Source of the DNA: Bacillus sp. HSf4
GTDB lineage: Bacteria; Bacillota; Bacilli; Bacillales; Bacillaceae
NCBI RefSeq assembly: GCF_029537375.1
Contig: NZ_CP120679.1
Coordinates: 1,228,001-1,292,000 of the forward strand
DNA length: 64,000 nucleotides
Direction of reading: 5' to 3'
Shown: positions 35,921-45,722 of the stretch, in pieces
Layout: every line of letters starts with the position of its first letter
Numbering within the stretch: position 1 is the first letter of the stretch
Notes under the pieces: generated by a model
Database searches by the model: none
The model's input: the letters and a program-made list of their open reading frames with translations, nothing else
Told to the model about the DNA's origin: nothing
Translations under genes and position numbers: made by a program

Positions 35921-37267
35921 ATGTCTGTACAAACCCGTTCTAAAAATGAAGCGTTTTTGGAGCAGCAAAATAGAAGAGAATCAAATGCGCGTTCTTATCC
36001 GCGCAGATTTCCGCTCGCCATGCAAACGGCGGAAGGCATCTTGGTCAAGGATGCAGATGGAAAGCAGTATTATGACTGCCTGGCTGGAGCGGGAACGCTT
36101 GCACTCGGTCATAATCATCCAGTTGTCATTGAAGCCATTCAAAAAATGATTGATGAAAAACGACCGCTGCACACGCTTGACATCACATCGGAAATAAAAG
36201 AAGAGTTTATCAGCGAGGTGTTTGAGAGCCTGCCTGAAGCTTTCGCCAAACGGGCGAAAATTCAGTTCTGCGGTCCGACTGGCGGCGATGCGATCGAAGC
36301 CGCGCTCAAACTGGTGAAAACAGCGACAGGAAAGAGAACCGTCCTCTCATTTCATGGCGCATACCATGGAGCAACACACGGAACGATGGCATTAAGCGGC
36401 AATCTCTCTCCGAAAGAAAACGTCCAAGGATTAATGCCTGACGTTCATTTTCTCCCATATCCTTATGAATACCGCTGCCCGTTCGGCACCGGAGGGGACG
36501 ACACCCACCGTCTGTCAAGCTCATATATCGAAAATATGCTGGATGACCCTGAAAGCGGTATTCTGCAGCCGGCGGGAATGATCTTTGAAGCGGTGCAAGG
36601 TGAAGGGGGATCGGTTCCGGCGCGGGCGGAATGGATCAGAGAGATGAGAAGGATCACAAAAGAACGCGGAATCCCGTTGATCATTGACGAGGTGCAGACC
36701 GGCATCGGCCGAACCGGAAAAATGTTTGCGTTCGAGCACGCCGGCATTATACCGGATGTCATCGTCCTTTCAAAAGCGATCGGCGGAAGCCTGCCGCTGT
36801 CAGTCGTCATCTATGATCAAGATCTTGACAAGTGGGGACCGGGGGCGCACATCGGCACATTCAGAGGGAACCAGATGGCGATGGCGGCCGGAAGTGCAAC
36901 TTTAAAATATATAAAAGAGCATGATGTGCTATCACATGTGGAAAAAGTCGGTGCGAAACTCATGCGTGAATTACAAGGCATTCAGGAGCACGTTCCCGAA
37001 ATCGGCGATGTCCGGGGACGAGGGCTGATGATCGGCGCCGAAATTGTCGCACCGCACAAAAAGCAAAACGCAAACGGCAGCTACCCGGCCGATGCGGAGC
37101 TTGCAAGCGTCATTCAAAGAAAATGCTTTGAAAAGGGACTGATCGTTGAAACGGGAGGCCGCCACGGTAGTGTGATCCGCTTCCTGCCTCCGCTCATCGT
37201 AACGGAAGAGCAAATTGACGACATCACCGCGATTTTCAAAGAGGCCGTCTATGAAGCAGTCAAGTAA
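35921..37267 (+). CDS. Diaminobutyrate-2-oxoglutarate aminotransferase (RhbA-like)
   Basis: A 448-residue class III PLP aminotransferase, first enzyme of the siderophore pathway. It makes L-2,4-diaminobutyrate from aspartate semialdehyde with glutamate as amino donor. Visible: GAGTLALGHNHP, FCGPTGGDAIEAALKL, HGAYHG (PLP stacking), IIDEVQTGIGRTGKMFAFE and the PLP Lys in VLSKAIGGSLPLSV, then GTFRGNQMAMAAG. The ATG at 35921 has GGAGG 10 bases upstream; an ATG nine bases earlier is too close to it. Its 3' end overlaps the next gene by 17 bases. Confidence 0.88.
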   Translation: MSVQTRSKNEAFLEQQNRRESNARSYPRRFPLAMQTAEGILVKDADGKQYYDCLAGAGTLALGHNHPVVIEAIQKMIDEKRPLHTLDITSEIKEEFISEVFESLPEAFAKRAKIQFCGPTGGDAIEAALKLVKTATGKRTVLSFHGAYHGATHGTMALSGNLSPKENVQGLMPDVHFLPYPYEYRCPFGTGGDDTHRLSSSYIENMLDDPESGILQPAGMIFEAVQGEGGSVPARAEWIREMRRITKERGIPLIIDEVQTGIGRTGKMFAFEHAGIIPDVIVLSKAIGGSLPLSVVIYDQDLDKWGPGAHIGTFRGNQMAMAAGSATLKYIKEHDVLSHVEKVGAKLMRELQGIQEHVPEIGDVRGRGLMIGAEIVAPHKKQNANGSYPADAELASVIQRKCFEKGLIVETGGRHGSVIRFLPPLIVTEEQIDDITAIFKEAVYEAVK

Positions 37268-38762
37268 ACAGAAAAACTTTGATTCCCTGTTTATGCACAA
37301 CGGTGAACAGGGAATCAAAGCCTACCGTGATGCGGTCGAGACCGCTGTTGATGTGCTGTGGGCCGACTGGAAGGATAAATCGAAGCCGTACAGCGGGAAG
37401 ATGCCGAACGAATTGAAGCACGAAATCAAAAACTTATTTTCGTTTCAGGAAGCGGGAGAACCGCTTGCGGATGTTCTCAGAGAGCTGAAAGAAGCCTATT
37501 TGCCGCACCGGATTCATGTCGAAGATCCAAAATGCGCCGCACACCTTCACTGTCCGCCGCTGATCCCAGCGCTCGCTGCAGAGATGCTGATCAGCGTGCT
37601 GAATCAGTCGATGGATTCGTTTGATCAAAGCGGAGCGGCTTCATTGATCGAGGAAGAAATGGTGCAGTGGCTTTGCCGAAAGTTTGAATACGGAAAAGAT
37701 GCTGACGGAACATTTACGAGCGGAGGGACACAGTCCAATTATATGGGGCTTCTTTTGGCCCGCGATGCCTACTGCGAAAAGCGGTGGAACTGGAGCGTCC
37801 AAAAGGACGGCCTGCCGCCGGAAGCGCACCGGCTGCGGATCCTCTGTTCTAAAGATGCCCATTTTACCGTGAAAAAATCGGCTTCCCAGCTCGGTCTCGG
37901 AGAGCGTGCCGTCGTTCTCGTCGACACGGATGACGAAAAGCGAATGTGCCTTTACGATTTAAAGCGAAAAACAGCGATGCTGAAGGAATCGGGCTTACAT
38001 CCCTTTGCGATTGTGGCAACATGCGGAACGACGGATTTCGGAAGCATCGACCCGCTTTCCGAACTTGCGGATGCCGCGCATGCTGAAGGAATTTGGCTCC
38101 ACGTTGATGCCGCGTATGGCGGGGCATTGATATTGAGCAGGGCCCGCCGTTATAAATTGACCGGCATTGACAGGGCCGACTCAATCAGCGTCGACTTCCA
38201 CAAGCAGTTTTATCAGCCGGTCAGCTGCGGCGCTTTTCTTGTAAAAGACAGAAGGCATTTCCGCTTGATTGATTATCATGCCGATTATTTAAATCCCGAG
38301 GAGGATGAAGCGGAGGGAATCGTCCATCTCGTCAATAAATCGATTCAGACGACGCGGCGTTTTGACGCGTTAAAGCTGTTTGTCTCATTGCGTGTGCTCG
38401 GGGAAGATACATTCGCCGAGATGATTGACTGGACATTCGCATTGGCTGAAGCGGCAGCGAAAAAAATCTCCGCAAGCGATCGGTTCGAACTGCTGAATCC
38501 ACACCCTGAACTGAACGCTGTCGTCTTCCGCTGCCTCGCCGCAGAAGACGATGCGGAGAATGACAGCTTGAATAAATATATTCACAGAGAATTGTTCAGA
38601 ACGGGACAGGCGGTGATCGCCAAGACGGCAGCAGACGGGAAGACATATTTAAAATTCACGCTGCTCAATCCGAGAATGGCGCTTTCTGATCTTGACGACG
38701 TTCTCGGGCGGATTCAAGAGCTTGCGGGCCTTTATTTGAATAGCAGGAGGATAACAAGATGA
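37251..38762 (+). CDS. L-2,4-diaminobutyrate decarboxylase (RhbB-like)
   Basis: A 503-residue group II PLP decarboxylase that converts 2,4-diaminobutyrate to 1,3-diaminopropane, the amine backbone of schizokinen/rhizobactin. Motifs: HLHCPPLIPALAAEML, FTSGGTQSNYMGLLLARD, ATCGTTDFGSIDPL, WLHVDAAYGGALI and the PLP Lys in SISVDFHKQFYQP. The ATG lies inside the aminotransferase gene, 6 bases after AGAGG. Stop and next start overlap (ATGA). Confidence 0.88.
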   Translation: MKQSSKQKNFDSLFMHNGEQGIKAYRDAVETAVDVLWADWKDKSKPYSGKMPNELKHEIKNLFSFQEAGEPLADVLRELKEAYLPHRIHVEDPKCAAHLHCPPLIPALAAEMLISVLNQSMDSFDQSGAASLIEEEMVQWLCRKFEYGKDADGTFTSGGTQSNYMGLLLARDAYCEKRWNWSVQKDGLPPEAHRLRILCSKDAHFTVKKSASQLGLGERAVVLVDTDDEKRMCLYDLKRKTAMLKESGLHPFAIVATCGTTDFGSIDPLSELADAAHAEGIWLHVDAAYGGALILSRARRYKLTGIDRADSISVDFHKQFYQPVSCGAFLVKDRRHFRLIDYHADYLNPEEDEAEGIVHLVNKSIQTTRRFDALKLFVSLRVLGEDTFAEMIDWTFALAEAAAKKISASDRFELLNPHPELNAVVFRCLAAEDDAENDSLNKYIHRELFRTGQAVIAKTAADGKTYLKFTLLNPRMALSDLDDVLGRIQELAGLYLNSRRITR

Positions 38763-40528
38763 GTTCATTTAAAGAAATAGCAGAAAATGCTACGATTCAA
38801 AGCTTTTTAAATTGCTATTTGCGGGAAACCGGCATCGAAACCCGTGAGATCGCGGACGGCTCCCAAAAAATGCTGGTGGTCCCGCTAAAACGCCAGCACA
38901 TCGAGCTGATCGTTCCGGTCAAGTATTGGTCGAAGACGGGAAGGCACCTCTTCTCATTTCCGCTCTATTATAAAACAACTCAAGACGAAAACCGGCTTCC
39001 GCTCGACTATGTCACGCTCGTCTCCCTCGCTTCAAAAGAATTGCTTCTTCGGCAAAACAGCGGGGGCGCCGAGGATGAATTCATGCTTAGAGTCATTTTG
39101 AGCTGCCGTAATATCAGCCGTTATGTGGAAGAGCGGGCGGGTGATCAACATGAGCTGAACGCGGCCGATTTTACGTTTATCGAAGCAGAGCAATCGCTTT
39201 TGCTCGGCCACCTGATGCATCCGACGCCAAAAAGCAGGCAGGGGATGAAGCCTGAAGAGGAAAGCATCTATTCGCCTGAACTTAAAGGGGAGTTTCAGCT
39301 TCATTATTTTAAGGCGCACGCCTCCCTCGTTCTGCACGACTCAAGTACAGGAACAAAAGCGCCGCTGGTCATTCAAGAGGAACTGAAGAACGATCCGATG
39401 ATTGACAAAGCGTGGCTTGATGAGGAAACATCCGATCCGGACTTTGCGCTTCTTCCCGCACACCCGCTCCAGGCGAAAGCCTTGTTGGAGGAGCCGTATG
39501 TGCAAAAATTGATCGATCAGGGTCTCCTTACATATCTCGGCGCAAAAGGGCGGACGTTTACGGCGACATCCTCCGTCCGCACGGTCTACAGCAAGCACTC
39601 GCGCTATATGTACAAATTCTCGGTGCCGATCAAAATTACGAATTCGCTTCGTGTGAACAAGCAGAAAGAGCTGGACAGAGGAGTGGAAATGGCCCGGCTT
39701 CTGCAGACAGAGCTCGGTCAACGGTTGTACCAGGAGTTTCCCGGCTTCCGCGTCATCACAGATCCGGCTTACATCTCTATTCAAGGAGAAAACGGGGAAT
39801 CCGGCTTTGAAGTCGTGATCAGAGAGAACCCGTTTTATGAAGACGACCGTTCGGCAAGCCTGATCGCCGGGCTCTGCCAGGATCACGCTTACGGGAAAGA
39901 GTCAAGGCTGTCCTCTGTCATCCGTGAGCTGGCGTTAAAAGAAGGACGGACAACGGAAGAAGTGTGCGCCGACTGGTTTGACAAGTATTTGTCCATTTCG
40001 CTTGAGCCTGTTTTATGGCTGTTTGAAACATACGGGCTGGCGATTGAAGCGCACCAGCAGAACGCCGTCATCCGTTTAAAAAACGGCTACCCTGACACGT
40101 TTTATTACAGGGATAACCAAGGCTACTATTACAGCGAATCAAAAGCGGACATGCTCTCCAGCCTGCTCGAAGGCTTAAGCGAAAGGAGCGAGACGATCTG
40201 TTCGGACAGCGTGGCTGTTGAGAGACTGCGCTATTACTTCTTCTTCAACCATTTGTTTGGACTTGTGAACGGTTTCGGCTGCGAAGGGCTGATCCGGGAA
40301 GAAACGCTCCTGTCCATGATCAGAGAGCGGCTTGAGAAAGCGGAACAAATTTACGGCATCACTGAGCTGACCGACAGCCTGCTTCGTTTTCCTGAGCTTC
40401 CGTGCAAGGCCAATCTGCTGACGAGATTTTATGACATGGATGAGCTGACAGGCTCCCTTGAAACCCAGTCGCGCTACACGTCAGTTCAAAATCCGCTTCT
40501 GAAGGAGGCGGCTGCCGTCCATGAATGA
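38759..40528 (+). CDS. NRPS-independent siderophore synthetase, IucA/IucC family (RhbC-like)
   Basis: A 589-residue synthetase that would join citrate to the hydroxamate amine in an ATP-dependent step. The family core is visible: HPTPKSRQGM (ATP/phosphate region), LPAHPLQAKALLEEP, the TATSSVRTVY segment, MYKFSVPIKITNSLRVNKQKEL, and EAHQQNAVIRLKNG, which carries the typical Q-N pair. The C-terminal FhuF-like part contains FFFNHLFGLVNGFG. AGGAGG precedes the ATG; the gene overlaps the neighbours on both sides, so the operon is translationally coupled. Confidence 0.9.
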   Translation: MSSFKEIAENATIQSFLNCYLRETGIETREIADGSQKMLVVPLKRQHIELIVPVKYWSKTGRHLFSFPLYYKTTQDENRLPLDYVTLVSLASKELLLRQNSGGAEDEFMLRVILSCRNISRYVEERAGDQHELNAADFTFIEAEQSLLLGHLMHPTPKSRQGMKPEEESIYSPELKGEFQLHYFKAHASLVLHDSSTGTKAPLVIQEELKNDPMIDKAWLDEETSDPDFALLPAHPLQAKALLEEPYVQKLIDQGLLTYLGAKGRTFTATSSVRTVYSKHSRYMYKFSVPIKITNSLRVNKQKELDRGVEMARLLQTELGQRLYQEFPGFRVITDPAYISIQGENGESGFEVVIRENPFYEDDRSASLIAGLCQDHAYGKESRLSSVIRELALKEGRTTEEVCADWFDKYLSISLEPVLWLFETYGLAIEAHQQNAVIRLKNGYPDTFYYRDNQGYYYSESKADMLSSLLEGLSERSETICSDSVAVERLRYYFFFNHLFGLVNGFGCEGLIREETLLSMIRERLEKAEQIYGITELTDSLLRFPELPCKANLLTRFYDMDELTGSLETQSRYTSVQNPLLKEAAAVHE

Positions 40529-41075
40529 ACGGATCACATTTCAAAAAGCGGACTATGAAAGAGACGTATCGCTCGTCTACCGCTGGATGCAGGAGGAGCA
40601 CGTCATCCCGTTCTGGCATTTAAACATGCCGTTTGCAAAGTTTGCAGCCCATTTTCACAAGGCGATCACAGACCCTCACCAAACGCTGTACATCGGCTTT
40701 ATCGACGGTGTGCCGATGAGCTACTGGGAGTCGTACTGGGTTAAGGGAGACATCATTGAACACCACTATGACAATGAACCTTTTGACCAGGGCATTCATC
40801 TGTTGATCGGAGAAAAAGCGTATTTGGGAAAAGGTCTTGCCCTTCCGCTTTTAAAAGCGATGGTCAGCATGCAATTTGCCGAGCCTGACACAAAAAAGGT
40901 CATCGCAGAGCCGGATATCCGCAATAAAAAAATGATTCATATTTTTGGAAAATGCGGGTTTCGCCCTATTAAACCTGTGGATCTTCCTGATAAAACCGGA
41001 TTATTGATGTTTTGCGAACGAGAACGTTTTTTTGAAAAGGAGAAAAAAGATGAACTCTACAAAGAGACCCAATGA
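40521..41075 (+). CDS. Siderophore N-acetyltransferase (RhbD/IucB-like)
   Basis: A 184-residue GNAT enzyme of the siderophore type. It should acetylate N-hydroxy-1,3-diaminopropane to the hydroxamate. Segments typical of this type: MQEEHVIPFWHLNMP, YIGFIDGVPMSYWESYWV (acceptor side), GIHLLIGEKAYLGKGLALPLL (acetyl-CoA loop) and FGKCGFRPIKPVDLPDKTGLLMFCERE. It overlaps the upstream synthetase gene by 8 bases and the downstream gene by 26. Confidence 0.85.
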   Translation: MNERITFQKADYERDVSLVYRWMQEEHVIPFWHLNMPFAKFAAHFHKAITDPHQTLYIGFIDGVPMSYWESYWVKGDIIEHHYDNEPFDQGIHLLIGEKAYLGKGLALPLLKAMVSMQFAEPDTKKVIAEPDIRNKKMIHIFGKCGFRPIKPVDLPDKTGLLMFCERERFFEKEKKDELYKETQ

Positions 41076-42393
41076 TGTATATGATGTCATCGGCGTCGGC
41101 ATCGGGCCGTTTAATCTCGGCCTTGCCGCATTGGCTGATTCCGTGCCTGAGATCAATGCGCTGTTTTTTGAACGGAATGAAAGCTTTAACTGGCATCCCG
41201 GCATGCTGATTGAAGGGACAACACTGCAGGTGCCGTTTTTGGCCGACTTGGTGAGCATGGCCGATGTGACAAGCAAATACAGCTTTTTAAACTATCTCCA
41301 GGAGCATAACCGTCTTTATTCTTTCTATTTTTTAGAAGACTTTCATATTCCGAGAAAGGAATATAACCACTACTGCCGCTGGGTGGCCGAACAGCTCGAC
41401 TCGTGCCGTTTCGGAATGAATGTCGAAAGCATTTCACTCATTGAATCAAACCGGGATGCGCTTTTTGAAGTGCGGGTCGCGAATCAGGAAAACGGCGAGG
41501 AAGCCGTTTATTACACAAGGCATATCGCGCTCGGCATCGGCACGGGGCCGCACGTTCCCGAAGCGCTCTCAGACGCTTTGGGCGACTCGGTGTTCCATTC
41601 AGCCGAGTATTTAATGAGAAAACCCGGCGGGTTTAAAGGGAAAAGGGTTGCCGTCGTCGGCTCCGGACAAAGCGCAGCCGAGGTGTTTTATGACCTGGTC
41701 GGTGAAGATGAAGCGGAGCATGTCAGCTGGCTCACCCGCTCAAAAGGCTTCTTCCCGATGGAATATTCAAATCTCGGGCTCGAGTATTTCTCACCTGATT
41801 ATATCGATTTTTTCTATCAGCTCCCGCAATGGAAAAAAGATGAATTGCTAAGGCAGCAGGATCTGCTTTATAAAGGCATCAGCGCGAAGACGATCAGCGA
41901 TATTTACCACCTTCTGTATGAGCGGACCTGCGGCGGACGGGAAGCGGCGTTTGACCTTCAGTCGATGACAGAAGTAGAGCGGATCGAACAGCATGCGGGA
42001 ACAATGATTCTTCATTGCGCACACCGCGTGGATGAGAAACGATTTGAGCGGCAGGCGGATGTCGTCGTCTTGGCGACGGGCTATAAAGAGAGGCTGCCGG
42101 AATGCCTGGCACCTGTTGACACCCTGATTGAAAAGGACGCGAGCGGCCGCAATGTCATTACACGCGATTACAGGCTGGTGACGGCAGCCGAATCGGAAAA
42201 CCATATTTTCGTTCAAAACGGAGAGCTGCACACACACGGTGTCGGTGCGCCTGACCTGGGGCTCGGCGCTTACCGGAACTCGGTGATCATCAATCAGCTT
42301 GCCGGGAGGGAAGTATACCGCGTCAGCCATAAAACGGTCTTCCAGACATTTGGAACAGGAATCACGGAAAAAACGGCCGTGCCAAACGGCTGA
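41050..42393 (+). CDS. Lysine/ornithine-type N-monooxygenase (RhbE/IucD-like)
   Basis: A 447-residue FAD- and NADPH-dependent amine hydroxylase. It should hydroxylate 1,3-diaminopropane. FAD site: GVGIGPFNLGLAAL close to the N-terminus; NADPH site: VAVVGSGQSAAEVFYDL; conserved LATGYKERLP (D/ATGY motif) and LHTHGVGAPDLGLGAYRN near the end. Start is ATG 41050, AAAAGGAG lying 7 bases before; an in-frame ATG 18 bases upstream has no site. The start lies inside the acetyltransferase gene. Confidence 0.9.
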   Translation: MNSTKRPNDVYDVIGVGIGPFNLGLAALADSVPEINALFFERNESFNWHPGMLIEGTTLQVPFLADLVSMADVTSKYSFLNYLQEHNRLYSFYFLEDFHIPRKEYNHYCRWVAEQLDSCRFGMNVESISLIESNRDALFEVRVANQENGEEAVYYTRHIALGIGTGPHVPEALSDALGDSVFHSAEYLMRKPGGFKGKRVAVVGSGQSAAEVFYDLVGEDEAEHVSWLTRSKGFFPMEYSNLGLEYFSPDYIDFFYQLPQWKKDELLRQQDLLYKGISAKTISDIYHLLYERTCGGREAAFDLQSMTEVERIEQHAGTMILHCAHRVDEKRFERQADVVVLATGYKERLPECLAPVDTLIEKDASGRNVITRDYRLVTAAESENHIFVQNGELHTHGVGAPDLGLGAYRNSVIINQLAGREVYRVSHKTVFQTFGTGITEKTAVPNG

Positions 42394-42409
42394 TCAAGGA
42401 GGCAATTTG

Positions 42410-44224
42410 ATGTTGTTTCAAGACGAATTAAAAAAGGTGCTCAATCCGGAGAGATGGAGAAAAGTCAATCAGCGACTACTGGCGAAGATGGTTTCTGAAT
42501 ATATGTATGAGGATATTATCAAGCCTGATCTGATTGAAACGGAAGACGGCATCAACCGGTATGAGCTGAGAACGGCGGAAGATAAGGCATACCGGTTCGC
42601 GGCCAAACCCCGCATGTTTGACAGCTTTGACACGATGCCGGAGACGATCAAAGTCTTTAAGGACGGACAATGGACGACACACGTGAACGCAATAGAGTTT
42701 CTCCTCGATATTCAGCCGCATATCCCGATGAGTCCGGAAACAGCGGGGCATTTGATCAAGGAGTTCAACCATACGATGCTGGCGGATGCCCACCTTTTGG
42801 CTAAGGATGCGCTTACCTCTGATGAGCTGACAGAAGCCGATTATGCCGTGATTGAAGGCGAGATGACCGGCCATCCGTGGATTGTATACAACAAAGGAAG
42901 AATCGGCTTTGGCTATGATGACTATCTCCGCTTTGCGCCGGAAAATCAAAGAGCCGAACGGCTGCTGTGGATCGCCGTACACAAAGAGACCGCGTCATTC
43001 TACTCGGTTGAAGGGCTCGATTATGAAACGCTGATCAACGAAGAGCTTGATGAGCTGACTTTAAGGCAATTCGCTAAAGTGATAGAAAAGCAGGGCGCAG
43101 CCGGCGAAGCCTATTATTATTTGCCCGTCCACGAATGGCAGTGGACAAATACGATCATTCAGCAATTTCCTGAAGAGATCGCTGCAAAAGCGATCATTCC
43201 TTTGGGGGAAGGCGGAGACGAGTATCTGCCGCAGCAATCGATCAGAACCTTTACAAACATCACAAACAAACATAAGCATCATATCAAACTGCCGATGAGC
43301 ATTTTAAATACGCTTGTATACAGAGGACTGCCGTCGGAACGGACGGTGATCGCTCCGAAAATCACTGAGCATATCAAAGGGATCGCCGAAAACGACGCAT
43401 TTCTAAAAGACGAATGCCGGGTGATCCTGCCAGGCGAAAATGCCAGTCTGAACGTCGACCACCCATACTATCATTCTCTTGAAAAAGCTCCGTATCAATA
43501 TTTGGAAATGCTCGGCGCCATTTTCAGAGAAAGCATCTATACGTATTTGGAAGAAGGAGAGCGGCCTGTTACACTCGCTTCTTTAACATACATCGATCAA
43601 GACGGTGTGCCGTTTATCAGGCGCCTGATCGAAAAGTCGGGGCTGTCAGCGGAGGAGTGGATCGGAAAGCTGTTTAACACCGTGATGCCGCCGCTTCTGC
43701 ATTTCATGTACCGCTACGGAACCGTATTTTCGCCGCACGGACAAAATACGATTCTCGTCTTAAAAGATCATCAGCCGCACAGGCTGGCGATTAAAGATTT
43801 TGTTGATGACGTCAATATCAGCGACCAGCCGCTTCCTGAACTGAGCGGTTTGACAGAAGATTTAAAAGCCGTTCTCAGAAGCGAGCCGCCGGAAGGGCTT
43901 GTGCAGTTTATCTTTACAGGGCTTTTCATTTGCCATTTGCGCTATGTGGCCAACATTTTGGAAAATGACGGTCTGCTTCCTGAAAAGCGTCTGTGGAAAG
44001 CTTTGGCTGATGCGATTTTGGATTATCAGCAAAGATTCCCGGAACTGCGTGAGCGCTTCGAATTGTTCGACTTATTCAAACCGGAATTGACGAAGCTCTG
44101 CCTCAACAGAAACCGGATGGTCGACTACGGCTACAAGGACGGCGATGACCGCCCGCACGCCTCCGAATTCGGAAAAGTGACAAACGCGCTTGCGAAATTT
44201 AAAAAAGAGGCCGCAAAGCTGTAA
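42410..44224 (+). CDS. NRPS-independent siderophore synthetase, IucA/IucC family (RhbF-like)
   Basis: The second synthetase (604 aa), which would add the second hydroxamate arm to the citrate half-product. Core motifs: EGEMTGHPWIVYNKGRIGFGYDDYLRFAPE (substrate/ATP region), YLPVHEWQWTN, SIRTFTNITNKHKHHIKLPMSI and SPHGQNTILVLKDHQPHRLAIKDFVDDVN. The frame is open from 42299, but ATG 42410 with AAGGAGG is the start. Last gene of the operon, closed by a strong terminator. No exporter or uptake gene is included. Confidence 0.9.
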   Translation: MLFQDELKKVLNPERWRKVNQRLLAKMVSEYMYEDIIKPDLIETEDGINRYELRTAEDKAYRFAAKPRMFDSFDTMPETIKVFKDGQWTTHVNAIEFLLDIQPHIPMSPETAGHLIKEFNHTMLADAHLLAKDALTSDELTEADYAVIEGEMTGHPWIVYNKGRIGFGYDDYLRFAPENQRAERLLWIAVHKETASFYSVEGLDYETLINEELDELTLRQFAKVIEKQGAAGEAYYYLPVHEWQWTNTIIQQFPEEIAAKAIIPLGEGGDEYLPQQSIRTFTNITNKHKHHIKLPMSILNTLVYRGLPSERTVIAPKITEHIKGIAENDAFLKDECRVILPGENASLNVDHPYYHSLEKAPYQYLEMLGAIFRESIYTYLEEGERPVTLASLTYIDQDGVPFIRRLIEKSGLSAEEWIGKLFNTVMPPLLHFMYRYGTVFSPHGQNTILVLKDHQPHRLAIKDFVDDVNISDQPLPELSGLTEDLKAVLRSEPPEGLVQFIFTGLFICHLRYVANILENDGLLPEKRLWKALADAILDYQQRFPELRERFELFDLFKPELTKLCLNRNRMVDYGYKDGDDRPHASEFGKVTNALAKFKKEAAKL

Positions 44225-44243
44225 TGCTCCTGCGGCCGGGAAT

Positions 44244-44268
44244 GCCCCGCTTCAGGCGGGGTTTTTTT
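44244..44268 (+). terminator. Terminator of the siderophore operon
   Basis: CCCCGC and GCGGGG around a short loop, followed by seven T. It touches the end of the convergent yitI gene. Confidence 0.9.
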
Positions 44269-44707
44269 ACGTCAATTTCTTATACATTAAAATATGAGGT
44301 CCGATCGGCGGTATGTCGTAGACTTCGCCCTGTTCGCTGAAGCCGAGCTTTTTATAGTAGCCGCTCACAGATGTCCTGGCGTTACACCATAAAAGGTCCG
44401 CGCCCTTTTTCCGGAGCAGTTCTTCGGCATGGCGGATGAGTGTGCTTCCCGCTTTTTGTTCGCGGTATCCTTCCAGCGTCGCCATCCCTCTCAGTTGATA
44501 ATGGTTCCGGCCTTTGAGCTCCGCATGCTTGGCTTTGTGAAAGGAAGCGATGCTGATGAGCCTGCCGCGGTAAAATCCGCCGAGATGAAATGTTCCGTCG
44601 AGCAAATCGGTTTCATACATACATGCTTCAAGCGGCTGATTCGGCCGGAGAATGCGGTGTCTGATCTCATACGTTTCTTCGGCGTCGATTTGTTTGATCT
44701 CGATCAT
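44267..44707 (-). CDS. yitI: GNAT acetyltransferase YitI
   Basis: A 146-residue single-domain acetyltransferase of the ElaA/YitI kind: [33 protein letters not shown] at the N-terminus (start and RHxILRPNQ motif), then [27 protein letters not shown] (acetyl-CoA loop) and [33 protein letters not shown] precedes the ATG. In B. subtilis yitI neighbours yitJ; here a dehydrogenase/regulator pair and metH stand between them. Substrate unknown. Confidence 0.85.
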   Translation of the reverse strand: MIEIKQIDAEETYEIRHRILRPNQPLEACMYETDLLDGTFHLGGFYRGRLISIASFHKAKHAELKGRNHYQLRGMATLEGYREQKAGSTLIRHAEELLRKKGADLLWCNARTSVSGYYKKLGFSEQGEVYDIPPIGPHILMYKKLT

Positions 44708-44784
44708 ATGGTTCCTCCTTCGGTTGTCGAACTCATGAGAGGTGATGGATTCGGCAGATCACCCGGTGTTTTGAGAATGACTAA

Positions 44785-45615
44785 CTATATCGTAAATGGC
44801 GGAATATATCGTCCATCGATATCGGTAAACTGATACTCTTTGGCTAAATCGCCTATTCTTAACACCTGTCCGCTTTTCTCCATCACATTCGGATCATTTG
44901 CCAACGCAGTAATTCCGCGTCCGACATAATAGGGCGTTTCGGTTCTCCTTAAATCTTCTGACTCCTGCCAATGCTCTTCATCTGATTCATGGTGTTTCAA
45001 GACAAGCTCAGTTCTCATAAATCCAGGTGAAACGGCAAGAACGGCAATGTTGTCCTGTTTTAATTCTAATGAAAGTCCATACGCCATACGTGTTAATGCG
45101 TTTTTGGCTAAATCGTAATAAAACTGTCCAATGTACTTGTCACCATCCCAGAAGGTCGTGTGAATGATGAGGGCTTGTTTATTTTCACGAAGCAGCGGAA
45201 CGGCGAAATGATTCGTCGCCAACTGGGCGCGCACCCCGGCGGTGAACATCGTATCCCAATTCTTCAAAGACAATTCCCAAAAAGGTTTTTCGTCAACACC
45301 CAGATCATGCGCACCCCACACATTGTTGATCAAAATATCTAATTTTCCCTGTTCTTCGCGAATTTTAGTGATGACAGCCTCTGTGTCCGAATCGTTCGTA
45401 TGATCACATTGTACAGCAATACCTTTTCCGCCGGAAGCCTCAATTTGTGCAGCGGTGTCATGGATTGTCCCAGGCCAATGATTCGTTGAAGCCCCATGAA
45501 TGCTGCGGCCTGTGATATACACGATTGCACCGGCTTTCCCCAGTTCTGCAGCAATGCCGCGACCGGCTCCTCTGCTTGCGCCTGTTACAAGAGCGACTTT
45601 TCCTTTCAAGTCCAT
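44785..45615 (-). CDS. Short-chain dehydrogenase/reductase
   Basis: A 276-residue SDR with the classical cofactor motif TGASRGAGRGIA (residues about 11-22), LDILINNVWG for the NNAG-type segment and an active-site YxxxK in FYYDLAKNAL; the Ser of the triad is replaced by Thr in IIHTTFWDG, an unusual site. Substrate cannot be told. It is divergent from a WYL-domain regulator, which probably represses it. This pair is not in the B. subtilis yit region and looks like an insertion. Confidence 0.8.
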   Translation of the reverse strand: MDLKGKVALVTGASRGAGRGIAAELGKAGAIVYITGRSIHGASTNHWPGTIHDTAAQIEASGGKGIAVQCDHTNDSDTEAVITKIREEQGKLDILINNVWGAHDLGVDEKPFWELSLKNWDTMFTAGVRAQLATNHFAVPLLRENKQALIIHTTFWDGDKYIGQFYYDLAKNALTRMAYGLSLELKQDNIAVLAVSPGFMRTELVLKHHESDEEHWQESEDLRRTETPYYVGRGITALANDPNVMEKSGQVLRIGDLAKEYQFTDIDGRYIPPFTI

Positions 45616-45644
45616 CTCATTCCTTTCATAAAGAAGATATTGTC

Positions 45645-45677
45645 ATTATAAGAACCGATTCTTGACAACAGCTGTCA
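45645..45677. promoter_or_regulatory. Divergent promoter region with inverted repeat
   Basis: A minus-strand TATAAT (45645-45650) faces the dehydrogenase gene, and a plus-strand TTGACA (45662-45667) faces the regulator gene. TGACA-ACAGC-TGTCA (45663-45677) is an inverted repeat covering the latter, a likely operator for the WYL regulator. Confidence 0.45.
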
Positions 45678-45722
45678 TATTTAATGAAATGAAGATAAAT
45701 CATTTATAAAAAGGAGATCATC

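Noticed and set aside
39341..39886. A 181-codon minus-strand frame inside the first siderophore synthetase gene
   Set aside because: It is antisense to a well supported gene, has no recognisable domain and is one of many such shadow frames in this GC-balanced DNA.
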